From: Globodera rostochiensis
Lineage: Eukaryota > Nematoda > Chromadorea > Rhabditida > Heteroderidae
DNA length: 64,000 nucleotides
Assembly (NCBI GenBank): GCA_018350325.1
Contig: JAEVLN010000031.1
Span: 479,472 to 543,471, forward strand
Direction: 5' to 3'
Numbering within the stretch: position 1 is the first letter of the stretch; each line of letters opens with the position of its first letter. A model generated the notes under the pieces. It ran no database searches. It worked only from the letters and a program-made list of their open reading frames with translations, and was not told where the DNA came from. The position numbers and the translations under genes are program-made. Shown piece after piece: positions 44,901 to 55,354 of this stretch.

Positions 44901-45687
44901 TGAATGTTTTGAGGGTTCATTTTAAGAGTTTTTTTCCATGACTTTTTAGAGCCCTCTAGTTTCTCCCGATGCCGCTGACGGCGTGCCCGTGTCTTCATTT
45001 CCGGCGGGCATTGTCGACGAGTTGGGGCTGTACAACCTGCGCCTTTTGGACCCGGCAACTACCCGCAAGATCATGTACGAGCAGCACAAGTCGTTGGACG
45101 ATCTCATGGATGTAAGTGCATCTTAAAATTGAATTAGAGAATATCGTTCGTCAGCCTTGCATGAAAAATGTATCCGTTTTTGAATGATAAAAAAGTTTAG
45201 GGCATGCAGAAGGAACTCGACACTGTCAAGAAGATTGTGGCTGAGCATTTGCCGATCGCTGACCTCACAGAATTAGAAGAATTTTCTAAATGTACAAAAT
45301 AGCGAAGAAATAGTTTCCCAATATTTATAAATTTTTGTTTTTGCTGATATATATATTATTCAACTCCTTTCGTCGAGACAAATTGAATGGTATCAAAATT
45401 TTTATTAGGAAACCACTTTAAAACGGTTTTGAAATTTTGATACCATTCGGTTTGTCTCGACGAGCAGAGTTGATGATTTATAATTTCAGGAAAAACAAAA
45501 GTTTGTGATATTCTTAACTTTAAATTTTATTTTATTATCACATTTTGGTCTTTTTATACTACAATTAAGTACTCTTTTTTAAGATTATCGCCAGAACTTA
45601 ACCGCCGACGCATTGGAGAAGAGCGGACGCATCAATTTGGGAATTGCTGAAAGAGCCCTTAGCTCTGAAGACCATGGATCGGAATAA
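41988..45687 (+). CDS. C2H2-like zinc-finger protein, six exons, about 356 residues
   Basis: Exons 41988-42038, 43588-43754, 44333-44828, 44950-45111, 45201-45291, 45584-45687; all phases fit. Residues 1-25 carry CKHCNLF and MHVHLETC, a possible finger split by intron 1. Exon 2 has CELKLGNGTICGRRFPTVRG, then LGTHRGKFHTGE, finger-like with the usual HTGE linker. Exon 3 has CNLINNSINGCGF with a following DAHQEKC, then a Ser/Arg-rich tail with three SSIPR/SSITR repeats. Exons 4-6 are helical (TTRKIMYEQHKSLDDLMD, KELDTVKKIVAEHLP). The exon 3 donor (GAT|GTTGGA) is weak; reading on gives a stop at 44852. AATAAA at 45759 supports the end. Intron 1 hosts a pogo-like MITE with a nested hAT-like MITE. 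Likely nuclear; target unknown. Confidence 0.65.
42159..43403. mobile_element. TA-flanked pogo-like MITE in intron 1 of the zinc-finger gene
   Basis: Ends CCGTATATGCTCTTTTAATT on both strands, with subterminal 'gcgacattattagaga' repeats and 'cctcctcagaaagggcg', shared with the 28-kb element. TA precedes the left end; the right border reads GTA, one base off. No transposase; the interior has a nested MITE and poly-C repeats. Confidence 0.8.
42561..43021. mobile_element. hAT-like MITE nested in the pogo-like MITE
   Basis: Ends CAGGCGTGGGCACGGATA and TATCCGTGCCCACCCCTG, with exact 8-bp duplications ATAAACTC at 42553-42560 and 43022-43029. Same family as 18025-18281, but with about 200 extra interior bases. 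Confidence 0.92.
45361..45472. repeat. Palindromic repeat of 112 bp in intron 5
   Basis: 'caactcctttcgtcgagaca' pairs with the inverted 'tttgtctcgacgagcagagt', and both arms continue through 'ggtatcaaaattt'. It could fold in the transcript between exon 5 and the last exon. Confidence 0.65.
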
Positions 45688-45769
45688 TATCCGATAGACA
45701 AACATTTTTTTAATTAACTAGGTCTGTATGTTTTTTACAATGCGGTGTTTCATTAAGGAATAAAAAATA

Positions 45770-47518
45770 TGCAAATTCAACGTGTTAATTAAGCTCAACC
45801 AACAAAAATGCTATTGTCTTGCCCCTAACATTCAAATGAATGCAAAAAGAGGCATCTTCTGAATGTTCGGATCTTTTTTTGTGTACAAATGCCAGAAAAG
45901 GCTAATTTGTAAGGTCCGGTCCATCCATCCATGACCAGCAGCAGCAGCGGCGGAAGATTTGTCATAATAGATACAAAACATTTTCCATTTTTCAATTCAT
46001 TCATTCATTAATGAGTATAATAATACGACAAATACAAATAAGCAATTCTCAGGGCCCGTGTAAAAACCCTTACACGGGCGAAATCCCCCCTTACTCGATC
46101 TTTAAACCCCGATCGCCTTAATTTATATTATTTAATAATTGGGCGTAACGCGGTCCGGTACGTTTCAGTGCCGAAGTGGTTTTGAAACGAAGACATTTTT
46201 GGTCCTAGTAACCGACAATTTAGCGCCACTTCAGTTTTCTAGTGGTGAGTAAATCGACTAGGGTTGAACAAACCCGGATATAATCCGGGTCCACCAGATA
46301 GGGTCCACAGTTTTCTTGACACACGGTGACCGGTACTGGATAGTAATTTATGCCCGGAAATCCGTCCGGATACCGGATAATTTCCAATTTTCGAAATTAC
46401 AAAATTAATTTTTTTGTTTAAACAAATTTAACGTAATTTTCTCCAAAAAGTTAATCAAACAGACTTGTTGATTTTAAAGGACATATACTAGCAAAGTTTA
46501 GGGAAATCCAAGGACGCTAGAAATTTTCTACAAAATTAATTTTAGGGCCAAATTTTGTTTTACCCGAAGTCGGCGGTGCCGATAGGCACCGCCGAGAAAA
46601 TTTTGAATTTTTGACTAAATTTATTAAGAGATTTGCAACCAAAATTTAAAAATCGGCACTTTTATTGAAATTTTTTAATGGGCGGGGCGCCGGAAATTTT
46701 TTTTAAGATTTTAACAATGTTTGTTAAAAATACTCTAAAATTAACGCCAATAATATAATTCTTTACGCTTTGTTCATCCAAAATTTAACTATGTTTTATT
46801 TGTTCCTTCGTGCATGGATTGAAACAATGGCAAGACCCCCCCCCCCCATTTTATCAAAAACAGAAAGGGCGGGGGGCGTTTGATCAAGACTACAGATGTG
46901 ATCACAAGAAAACTACGTCTAAAGCGGGAGGGCATTAGGCGGTTAGACAAATTTGGGGAAGGAGATAGAAAGAGAGGGTCAGGAAGGGGAAGAGGGGGGA
47001 AGAAGGGAAAGTTAAGCATTGGAATGCACATCATCGAAAGGGGAAGGTTAAGTACAGCAAAAGGGATGGTGAGGTAAATCGTTTGGGTGATCACTTTTCC
47101 ATCGCAATCAAATTTATAAAGTTGGATTTGGGCAATTCATTTTTTAATAACTCTTCTGCATCTGGAACAGGTTCGAAAAATACCGCCATTAGGGGGGTGT
47201 TAACCCGCCCGGATCCAACCCCCGGATACCGGGTATCCCGGATCCTGGACACCCGGATATCGGATAATTTGTCCAAAACACCCGGACACCTGTCCCGGTT
47301 CCGGCCCCGGTTACCCGTTCTTGTCCAACCCTAAAATCGACTTTCGTGATTGCTTCCGATTTTTGAGATTCCGTAAAAATCCCGATTGAATCGATTCCAT
47401 CCGTCCATTCGTTTCATTCCTCCAGATTATTACGTTCATTGGGTCTCAATTCGTTACCCCCCCCACCCGCCCATTTTCTTTCATTTTCTCTCATCGATTT
47501 TAAAAACAAACAATAGAC
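45770..47518. other. No gene recognised; repeat fragments
   Basis: A GC-hairpin copy lies at 46572-46593, TAGGGTTG-ended GC-rich fragments at about 46259-46400 and 47195-47333, and C-runs at about 46840. A plus-strand frame at 46880-47077 is basic and low-complexity with no splice support. Confidence 0.45.
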
Positions 47519-48238
47519 CAGGGTTTCCATACGTAATTGAATGGCAAGTACAGTGCTTGAAAATGGACCCTCGTACTTAAAAATGTGCTTATTTTCAAGA
47601 ATGTACTTGAAAAATGAGAATTTGGCGTGAGTGTTGAAAATTTAAGGGTTTTAATAGAAATATTCGTGTTTGGCATTGTGTATATTCAAAATTTTCAATA
47701 GAAAATAGTCATTTTTATCAAAAATGTTCATTTTATTAAATCACGTTTCTATTTTCCAGCATGTCTTCAGTAAAGAGTAAAAATCATTCAATCCCGAATG
47801 GGAAAAACATTACAATTTGGTCAAACGTAGTAGAAGAGGAAATGGCCAATTTACTAGGTATATTTCCCATTAACAATCGCGGTGGCGCCTATCGGCGCCG
47901 CCGTACTCTCATAAAATTGGTTGCAAATCTCTTAACAAATTAAGTCAAAATTTCAAAATTTTCTCGGACCCTCCCCCCTCACCTTTTCCTAAAAATTTTT
48001 GAGAAATCACGCGCAAAAAATAGATATAAAGAGCACCGATTGTTGAGCGGAAACAAGAAATTGTTGGAAAAGATTCATTCGGGTGAGAAATACAAGCCAT
48101 TTGAACAAGAATAAAACGTTTTTCTTTTGATAAAATATAAATTTGGAGTGTACTTGAAATTCGTAAAATTGGCCCATTATGTACTTGGAAATCAAGACGT
48201 TTGTACTTGGGAATTGTCTTTACTCGATGGAAACCCTG
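47519..48238. mobile_element. hAT-like element, 720 bp, containing a short exon-like ORF
   Basis: Ends CAGGGTTTCCAT and ATGGAAACCCTG; flanks CAATAGAC (47511-47518) and CGATAGAC (48239-48246) differ at one base. Inside, 47761-47853 reads MSSVKSKNHSIPNGKNITIW and ends at a GTATAT donor, and a GC hairpin sits at about 47879-47904. No transposase. Confidence 0.75.
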
Positions 48239-48246
48239 CGATAGAC

Positions 48247-50516
48247 CGACACCCTTCACCCAACAAAACAAACAATTGCTCAACCAGCACATTTATTATT
48301 GTAAATTTCAATAATAATTCATTTTTAATGTCAAATATTTTGGTTTATTCATTTTACCTCTAATATTGAGTTCAATCGATTCCTAAGCGCCGGTCCCAAA
48401 CTCTGAATTGTTTTCGCGGGATGAGAATGACAAAAAAATCCAACCACTGAGTGTCAAACATTTATTTTCAGCTTTCAAAACATAAAATCTTTATTCGGCA
48501 TGACGATATTTCATCACTTGGAAATTTTACCAACAGTCACTTCACCGACTATTTAATGCAAAGTGCCCGAATTTGTGTGGTAATAGAAATTCCAATTCAA
48601 ATAATATATGATAAAATAAATGTACGATCAGTCAAGCAAGGGAGAGGCAAAAATTTTTCGGAAATCGGAATTCCGACCCTAAAAAAGTCGGAAATCATAA
48701 TTCCGACCATCCCTGGTCTACACTAGTGCTTCTTGGGAGAACTAAAATTGGACGGGATTTAGGTGTTCTGGATCAGGAACAACACAAAAAACACCTCTGT
48801 TGGCTGTGGCAGCAGCACTAAATTGAATTTGCTAATCCAAAATTCGCTTATTTTTTTCGGTTTAGGAAAATTTTCCGCGGTGGGTATAAATTTGAGATGT
48901 GGCGGGGAGGGAACCGTATTAGGTGGGTCTATTGCGGGAGGGAAAGTTGGGCTCATTATTTAACAAAAAATGGGTCCCACTCAACTCATCCCCAATCAAA
49001 ATCGGGGCAATAATTTGCTTCGAACCAAATTTTTTTTTGATTTTTGATGATAATAAATTTGTTCGGAAACCCGGCTATGAAATTGAACTGGCTATTAGGG
49101 GTGTTCGAGAGTTTCGTTCTCGACTCTTGAAGCTCGGTAAATTCAAGTCTCGAGCAGCTCAACTGGCGCTATGAGGAGGTAATTGTTGCAAAAGTGAAGA
49201 CTGCTAATGCTTTTGGGTACCGGTTTTTGCATTTTTATGGCATCAAGGGTTTAAAAATATGGCATTTTTATGGCATCAAGGGTTTAAAAATATGGCATTT
49301 TTTGGCAATTTGTCTTCAGGAATTTTCTACATTTTTTGATGGTGGGCGACGGTGCCGATAGGCGCCGCCAGGGAAAATTTTAATTTTTTTGACTCAATGC
49401 TAAGAGATTTTCAACCAGAATTCAGTAATTTTTTTTTGAAGAAAATGCTTTTTTATCATCATTTTTTTCCCAAAAAACACAAAAAGTCCACAAGGATCTC
49501 GAAAGACCACAAAAATTCGCATTTCAAAAAAAAATCCCCCTTTCCAAAAACCACAGAATGAGGAAAAATCCGCAGATATCGTAGCCCTGGGTGCCAGAGA
49601 GCGCACTCAATAGAATTTCTTTGTGCGCTTTTTTGGATATCGACAATATTTTTGAAAAATTAATACTTAAATTAGTTCTCCGTGAATTATACTTAGGGTT
49701 GGCACCCCGCGTGCGGGGATGAGAATTGCGGGGTCGGGGTTTTGCGGGGGCGGGGCTGTCGGGGTCGGGGTTACCCAAATCGGTCGGGGTCGGGGTTGCG
49801 GGGTTTTTTAAAATTTTTCTTCAAAATTTTAGAGGTCAATTTTTGTTTTTTTGAATAATTTCCGAAATTTATTGACATTAAAGCCGACAATTTTTAAATT
49901 TGTTCTTATTTTGAAGAGAAGGGAAGGGCATCAGTGATGTAACCGGATCCCAAACAGTGTCCGAAAACCGGAATTCCTGACCTAAAAATTCCCGGAAAAT
50001 TCAAATTTTGAAAATAATTTTTAATTTAACAAGTTTTTTGAAATTTTTATTCACTTTTGGTGGGGGGGGGGGTCGGCGGTGCCGATAGGCGCCGCCGAGA
50101 AAATTTTGAATTTTCGACTAATTTGTTAAGGGATTTGTAACCAAAATTTTAAAAATGCGGTAATTTTTTGAAGCTTTTAAGGAGTGGAGAGGTCCGGTAA
50201 AGCAAAATTTTTACATTAATCGGCAATCTTGGTTAAAAAAATTGCAGCAAAAATTCAGAAGATGGGGCGAATTTTTTTTTCAAAAAATCTTATTTTTGCG
50301 CGCATTTTAATTAAAAATATTTGAAAATTATTAAAAATGTTTCATTCAGCGCCGGCGGGAAATTTTTTAGAATTTTTTTTAACATTTTGTCCCGACTTTC
50401 GAGTCTCGGTAAATTTCAAGTCTCGAACAGCTCGGCACAACAAATTTTGATCGGAAAGGGGGAAAATTTTTAAAAATTATTTTAAATGTTTGTTTTTGGC
50501 ACTTTTTTTTGTTCAG
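48247..50516. other. No gene recognised; repeats
   Basis: Includes the CAGGGATGG-type fragment (about 48636-48717), the inverted segmental copy (49085-49660), GC hairpins at about 49346 and 50075, and GC-rich 'ggggtcggggtt' DNA at 49694-49806. One plausible acceptor at 48470 opens a 45-codon frame (LSKHKIFIRHDDISSLGNF) of unknown meaning. Confidence 0.4.
50075..50175 (+). repeat. Dispersed GC-hairpin repeat, best copy
   Basis: A G-run precedes GGCGGTGCC-GATA-GGCGCCGCC (50075-50096), followed by an AT-rich tail 'gaattttcgactaatttgtt'. Other copies are near 22835, 29112 (-), 34271 (-), 40226 (-), 41691 (-), 44080, 46572, 47880, 49346, 55008 and 63873, with a degraded one at 20597. The tail recurs in most, so the repeat is longer than the hairpin. 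It is the most frequent dispersed element here. Confidence 0.8.
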
Positions 50517-50651
50517 GCGATTATCACAATGTGGCACTGCACACCTGCTATTTTAAAGAATGCCAAGGAGGTGCTGAAGGTGAACCACAAACGGGGCGGG
50601 GGCGTTAATAAAGAAATGGTTTTGCATTTTGATCGGTGCACTAAATGCTAA
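50517..50651 (+). CDS. Terminal exon of an unidentified gene
   Basis: The acceptor TTTTGTTCAG precedes 50517. The frame reads IITMWHCTPAILKNAKEVLK and ends HFDRCTKC plus TAA at 50651. AATAAA follows at 50723-50728, 72 bases on. Upstream exons were not identified, and a second frame (DYHNVALHTCYFKEC) also stays open for part of the exon, so the phase is unsettled. Confidence 0.4.
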   Translation, partial: AIITMWHCTPAILKNAKEVLKVNHKRGGGVNKEMVLHFDRCTKC

Positions 50652-50849
50652 CAAATAAGCTGGCTTATTGGTTCAATTTTTTTCATAAAAAATTCTCTGT
50701 CCAATGAGAGCATTTTTGATTCAATAAAACTGCAGGAACAAAAGTGGTAAAAATAAAAACAATTAGAACAAATTAGTGAGTCAAAAAAAAAACAAAGAAA
50801 AGTCAAGCGAACACTGCAGTCCAATACCAGAAAAAAATGGAACGTTTGA

Positions 50850-51017
50850 TCACTTTTCAACGAATGACCATTGATCCAAAGCTTTTAATTTTGTGTTTTT
50901 CACCATTTGCAGATCAACATCAAAACGATCAGCAAATTTGGCGTCGAGAAAAGTAAAAAAGCACAAAATGAAGACAAATTTGGATAAATTGGAGAAGAGA
51001 GCGTTTAATCTTTTCAT
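50850..51017 (-). CDS. Possible 55-residue secreted peptide precursor
   Basis: Starts MKRLNALFSNLSKFVFILCF; the hydrophobic core ends TFLDAKFA, a plausible cleavage site, followed by DRFDVDLQMVKNTKLKALDQ and a stop. An acceptor-like CTTACAAG lies just upstream and could be a spliced-leader site. The short length and AT-rich setting make chance possible. No family recognised. Confidence 0.3.
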   Translation of the reverse strand: MKRLNALFSNLSKFVFILCFFTFLDAKFADRFDVDLQMVKNTKLKALDQWSFVEK

Positions 51018-51871
51018 CGGGCGGGCATAATGCACTTGTAAGTTCAAAAAGTTTAAAAATTTGTTGAAAGGTTTAAAGACAATTTAAATTTTTGTTTATT
51101 TTTAATAAATAAAAATAATAAATTTTAGCAATTTATTCTTAAACTTAATCATTTGAATTTTGAAACCTTTAGAAAAAATATCGAATAATAAATTTAATAT
51201 TATTTACTGAAATGGGTAAAAGGTGTTTTTTATCAGGTCAACAATGACCAAATGTCCAACTTTACCAACAGCAACCATCTGTTTGTTGTGCACATAAATG
51301 ATCGTATATATTTTTTTAAAAAAGTCCAAAGATTAACGTATAATTTAGTTTAAAAGTTTAATGTTAAAAGAAAATTCAGTTGGTTATTTTATTTTCAAAA
51401 ACGCCACCACCATTTCAGCAAATTCCATCACTTCAAACACCATGCTTTGTACGAATGAACACACCGAGACCGTCCATCACTAAAATCGTTATATTTGTTG
51501 TTAGAAACAATTGATGGGTGGGGGGGGGCACATTTTATGTTCATTTAAGTAACATTATGCCAAATATTCAAAAATTGTTAAGCAATTTTTTGAGATTTTT
51601 ATTCATTTTTCAAAAAGCCCAAAAAATCGACAAAAAGTCTACAAAGCTCCCGAAAAAACACAAAAAGATTGTAAAGCATTAGATATCGTAACGCTGATTT
51701 ATAGTAATTTAAAAAATCGTAGTAATTTGAACGCAATTTATATGTCTGAAAGATACGGCACTTCAGTGTCAGCAGAATGTGCCGTTCGTTTTTTTTTAAA
51801 TGCCTTTTTATGCTCAAATTTATGTGTTTTTACTGTTTCAAAAAATTTGATCAGTAATCGGAAGTACTCAC

Positions 51872-52689
51872 CTGCCGTCAACTCTTTGAGATCGGTACTC
51901 GTCACGGAAAACATGTCTCCACTAAATTCGACGAGACAAAGGGCACTGCCCAACGAAGTCTCAACCTAAAATTTGCGCTTTAATTAAATTTAAATTATAT
52001 TTATTTTTACACTTTTTATTCAAAAACAAACATAATCCGGCGCTCCAACATCGTACGGCAGGCCGACAATGTTCGGGCCATTTTTCAGGAAATTTGCGCT
52101 ATTTTCAAAATAATCGCTAAATGCTAAACATTTTTTGATAAATTTTTGCGCAAATATTCAAAATATGTTAAAACGCCACCCGCGACAAAGCCTCGCGTTT
52201 CCGCCACGGCATCATTCGCCGGCAATATTTTGATAAAGTTTCTGATAGTTCTAATCGAGCTCGCACAACGACCAACCTGAAAAATTTAAGGGTTGAAATA
52301 TAATTTTAATCCACAATTAACGCATGTGTCTGAAGCTATTAGCTTATTTTAAACGGGGATTTGACCATTTAGACGGGAATCCCGTGCCTAAGAAATATTT
52401 GGCCCAATTAAACGGGAATCCCGTGCCTGGAGATATTTGACCCATTTAAAAGGGATTTGGCCCATTTAAACGGCAATTTCATCAGGCCCACCAATGCGCA
52501 GAATAGTGCCAGCCATTCGGCCATATGCGCAAGCAACAGATGGTCAAAAGCTATGGACACACGTTTGTATGCCCATTTTTGGTGGTAAGGAACAAAACCA
52601 ATAAGTTCAAAAAGCAATTCATTCGGAATTTTTTTTAATAATTTCATTTTTTGAGATTTTATTGCGGGTGAATTTATACGTTTTGGCAT
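51872..52689 (-). CDS. F-box-like protein, partial multi-exon model
   Basis: Starts at ATG 52689. Residues about 18-50 (LKKIPNELLFELIGFVPYHQ, then KWAYKRVSIAFDHLLL) look like an F-box. The frame can splice after FCAL in phase 0 to an exon at about 52276 (VGRCASSIRTIRNFIKILPA to AETRGF), then to about 52126-52034 (DYFENSANFLKNGPNIVGLP to GAPDY), then 51872-51965 (VETSLGSALCLVEFSGDMFS, donor GTGAGT). Junctions 1-2 and 3-4 fit; junction 2-3 needs a weak donor. The 3' end is missing. F-box proteins recruit targets to SCF ubiquitin ligases; the target cannot be told. Confidence 0.4.
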
Positions 52690-52699
52690 AAATGTTTGG

Positions 52700-54600
52700 G
52701 AAAATGTCTCTTTGGGTTCCGTGCTGTTTTTATCTATGTGTCAAATCATTGACGACCAATAATTTGGGCAACAGATGGGATTTGGAGAGAATGCTGACAA
52801 TTTTGCACCCAGTCTAAAAAATAGGACACAAAGTCAATAAAAAATGCAAGAGCTTAAAGATGCAAAAAATTTAAAATGTTTTTAAAATGCAAGATTTAAA
52901 ATTCTTCAATTTGGGCAATGTTTTTTAAAATCAAATCTAATAAATGTAAAAAAGAGAAATTGAGAAACAATGGGTTGATTTCTTTATTCGATAAACTTAA
53001 CTGGAGCCCGGAATTTGGGCCTAACCGGAATCCTAACTTTAAAAATTCCAAAATCAGACAAATTACCGACTCAACAAAATGCAAAAGCCGAGGGTTGCCA
53101 TCTTTGCGGTTTAACCTCAATTGAATTCTGTTGAAAGGTTTGAAGACAATTTGGATATTTAAATAAATTACCGGAGGAAAACCGAAAAACCTTGGGATTA
53201 ATTTGAATGAATTTGAGAACAAATATGGAACGGCGATACCCCGCGAACATAAAGCCTGGAAATTGCAAATTCGGCCTCTGGTTTGTTTGATCTTGGTCAG
53301 CTTCTTCAGCTCGCCATCGATCTTCAAACAAATTAGGTATTTAAATTTGTCTTTGTTTGTTTTTGAGCAAATTTCCTTCAATAGCTTTCTTAAATTGAGA
53401 ATAAACAATCAGAGATCGTTCGCCACCCCCTACCCCCAACGCATCCATTATATAGTTTAAAGTTTAAACCAAATAAAAGAAATGGTGGAACTTTTTGAAG
53501 CTCTTCAGGCGTTTAATAATTCCGAAAAGTCCGAAACACTGAAAATTCCAAATTTAATCAATCAATCGGTCGGTCGGTACCCAACCAAAAGCAGTTAACA
53601 GTCGTCCACGGAGGGAATTGGTGTTAAAGGGATCGCACATAGGCTCCGTGAATTTAATGTTAAACTCGTCGGTAATTTGGTGGCATTTTGTTACAGAAAG
53701 CCTTCAAATAGTGCCGACTAAAACAAGGGTCCAGCAAGAATGAAGATTCGAAAAACTCCAAAAGAGCGAATTGTTCATAAAGTTTTAAAATTCAAAATTA
53801 GACCGGGCGGGATCGGGATCCATTGGCCATATTATGTATACAGAATTCCAAAATTCAATTTTGGCTGTGTGAATGAATATATTCAAGTCGCCTTCAGCCT
53901 TCAAAAAACCACTAAATGATTCAAAAAGATTTATTTGAAAATTTGCAAAGCTCTCAATAGAAGTTTGATTAAATTATTTAAACTACAAACTTTGCCCTCC
54001 AAACTTCTAAATTAAAAGCTGAAAGAAAGGCCCTACAAGTGCTCTGTTCGTCAGAGTTTGAAATCAAATGAATTGCATTTTGAACGGTGCGGCGCGTTTT
54101 GTTGCAAATTTGCTCTTTTTGGGCGGATCGAACCCATCGAACACGTGCAATTAATTGATTTTGTATTGGGTTAAACCGAAGTAACAGTAGCGAAATGCCA
54201 ACTAAAAAAATAATAAAAATTTAATTTAAAAAAAAATACAATGCGTTATACAGAAAGGTGCGAGCCAACAGCTTATTTTTTTACCCAACTTTTTTTTTTA
54301 TTCAATAGAGATCAAAAACAAAAATAATAATGAAAAATTCATTTATACTTTTCAAAATCGATTATAAAGTTCTAATTTTAAATTAAAAGAAATTCATATT
54401 ACCTTACTAATTCTGACAAAACAATGTTTTGTGAAAAAGATTAATATAAATATAACATAATATTTTTATTTTTTAATCGAATACATTTTCATCGTTTTCA
54501 TTGGCGAAAAGACAAACTTTTTTGAGTTTCTTAAATTTTCAAAACTTCAAAAAAATAAGACCAATTATTTATGCATTTCCGAAAATGGCAATAAGTTAAA
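52700..54600. other. AT-rich, no confident gene
   Basis: A 170-codon minus-strand frame (52896-53408) and opposing plus frames overlap, with no coherent exons. The first is rich in L, F, I and K, as expected of AT-rich DNA. Confidence 0.35.
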
Positions 54601-54601
54601 A

Positions 54602-54892
54602 TTAAATGTTCAAACTAGCAGCAGCGGCTTGTAAAAAGGTCATTTTTAATGAATTTTTTGCTCTCTGATCGATCAATGCCACTGCACGTGGGGCGGAAAA
54701 ATTTGCCGTGCCGACATTGCCGTCGGGGCCTAAATCTGTTGCAATTTCAATAAAGAATTGTAAATAATCTTCTTCACTTGGCTCTTCGGCACCAGCTGTT
54801 GTTGTTGTACTGCTCGCTGAGCAGTTTCAACTCGGCATGTTCCTTGTACGAATTAGACATTTGCATTTCCTCATCGACAGTGCGTTTAAAAT
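54602..54892 (-). pseudogene. C-terminal exon with apparent frameshift
   Basis: After acceptor GTTGACAG the frame reads DFKRTVDEEMQMSNSYKEHA then ELKLLSEQYNNN, then stops at CRRAK. The neighbouring frame continues from TTAGAEEPSEEDYLQFFIEI through GPDGNVGTANFSAPRAVALI to a stop at 54602. Both halves look coding, so a one-base shift near 54800, in (aac)n, splits one exon. Small acidic nematode protein; family not recognised. Confidence 0.45.
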
Positions 54893-55270
54893 CTGTCAAC
54901 AATTGCAATGTTTAATAATCGAATTTATAGGCTAATATTGGAATTTTTAAAAATAAATTTTAACAATGAAAAATCGCAACTCAAGCCTTTTTTAAGAATA
55001 GGAGGGGTCGGCGGTGCCGATTGGCGCCGCGGTGAAAATTTTTGAAGATTTTAACAATGTTTGTTCAGAAATTTGCTCCAAAATGAACGTAAAATGAACA
55101 AGAGATGCAATGTTAACTCTTAAAAATTAAGAAAACCCTCAAAATAAGGACGGACGTCTGAAATAAGGACAAATCTTATAAATAAGGACAGTTGGCACTA
55201 ATGATAGGCAAATGGGGTTTTTCGCTATTCGGTATCGGTATTTCGGTAAAATACCGCGGTAATACCAAAT

Positions 55271-55335
55271 TGTCAAGGCAAGTTAAAAGTCAAATCAAGA
55301 GTCAGGGCAAGTGTCAAGGCAAGTCAAGAGTCAAC
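55271..55335 (+). repeat. Stray fragment of the Helitron minisatellite
   Basis: 'aagtcaaatcaagagtcagg' and 'ggcaagtcaagagtcaacgc', the same units as in the 3-14 kb array, about 41 kb away and next to the 55-bp satellite. Confidence 0.65.
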
Positions 55336-55354
55336 GCAACTTTAGTTAGATTTA

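Noticed and set aside
46789..47094. 101-residue proline/leucine-rich minus-strand frame
   Set aside because: Low-complexity complement of a purine-rich stretch; no exon context.
46259..47333. One 1.07-kb hAT element bounded by TAGGGTTG ends
   Set aside because: The two ends belong to separate GC-rich fragments; no matching 8-bp duplication and no continuous interior.
52896..53408. 170-residue minus-strand frame
   Set aside because: Biased L/F/I/K composition typical of AT-rich DNA, no recognisable domain, and overlapped by equally open frames on the other strand.
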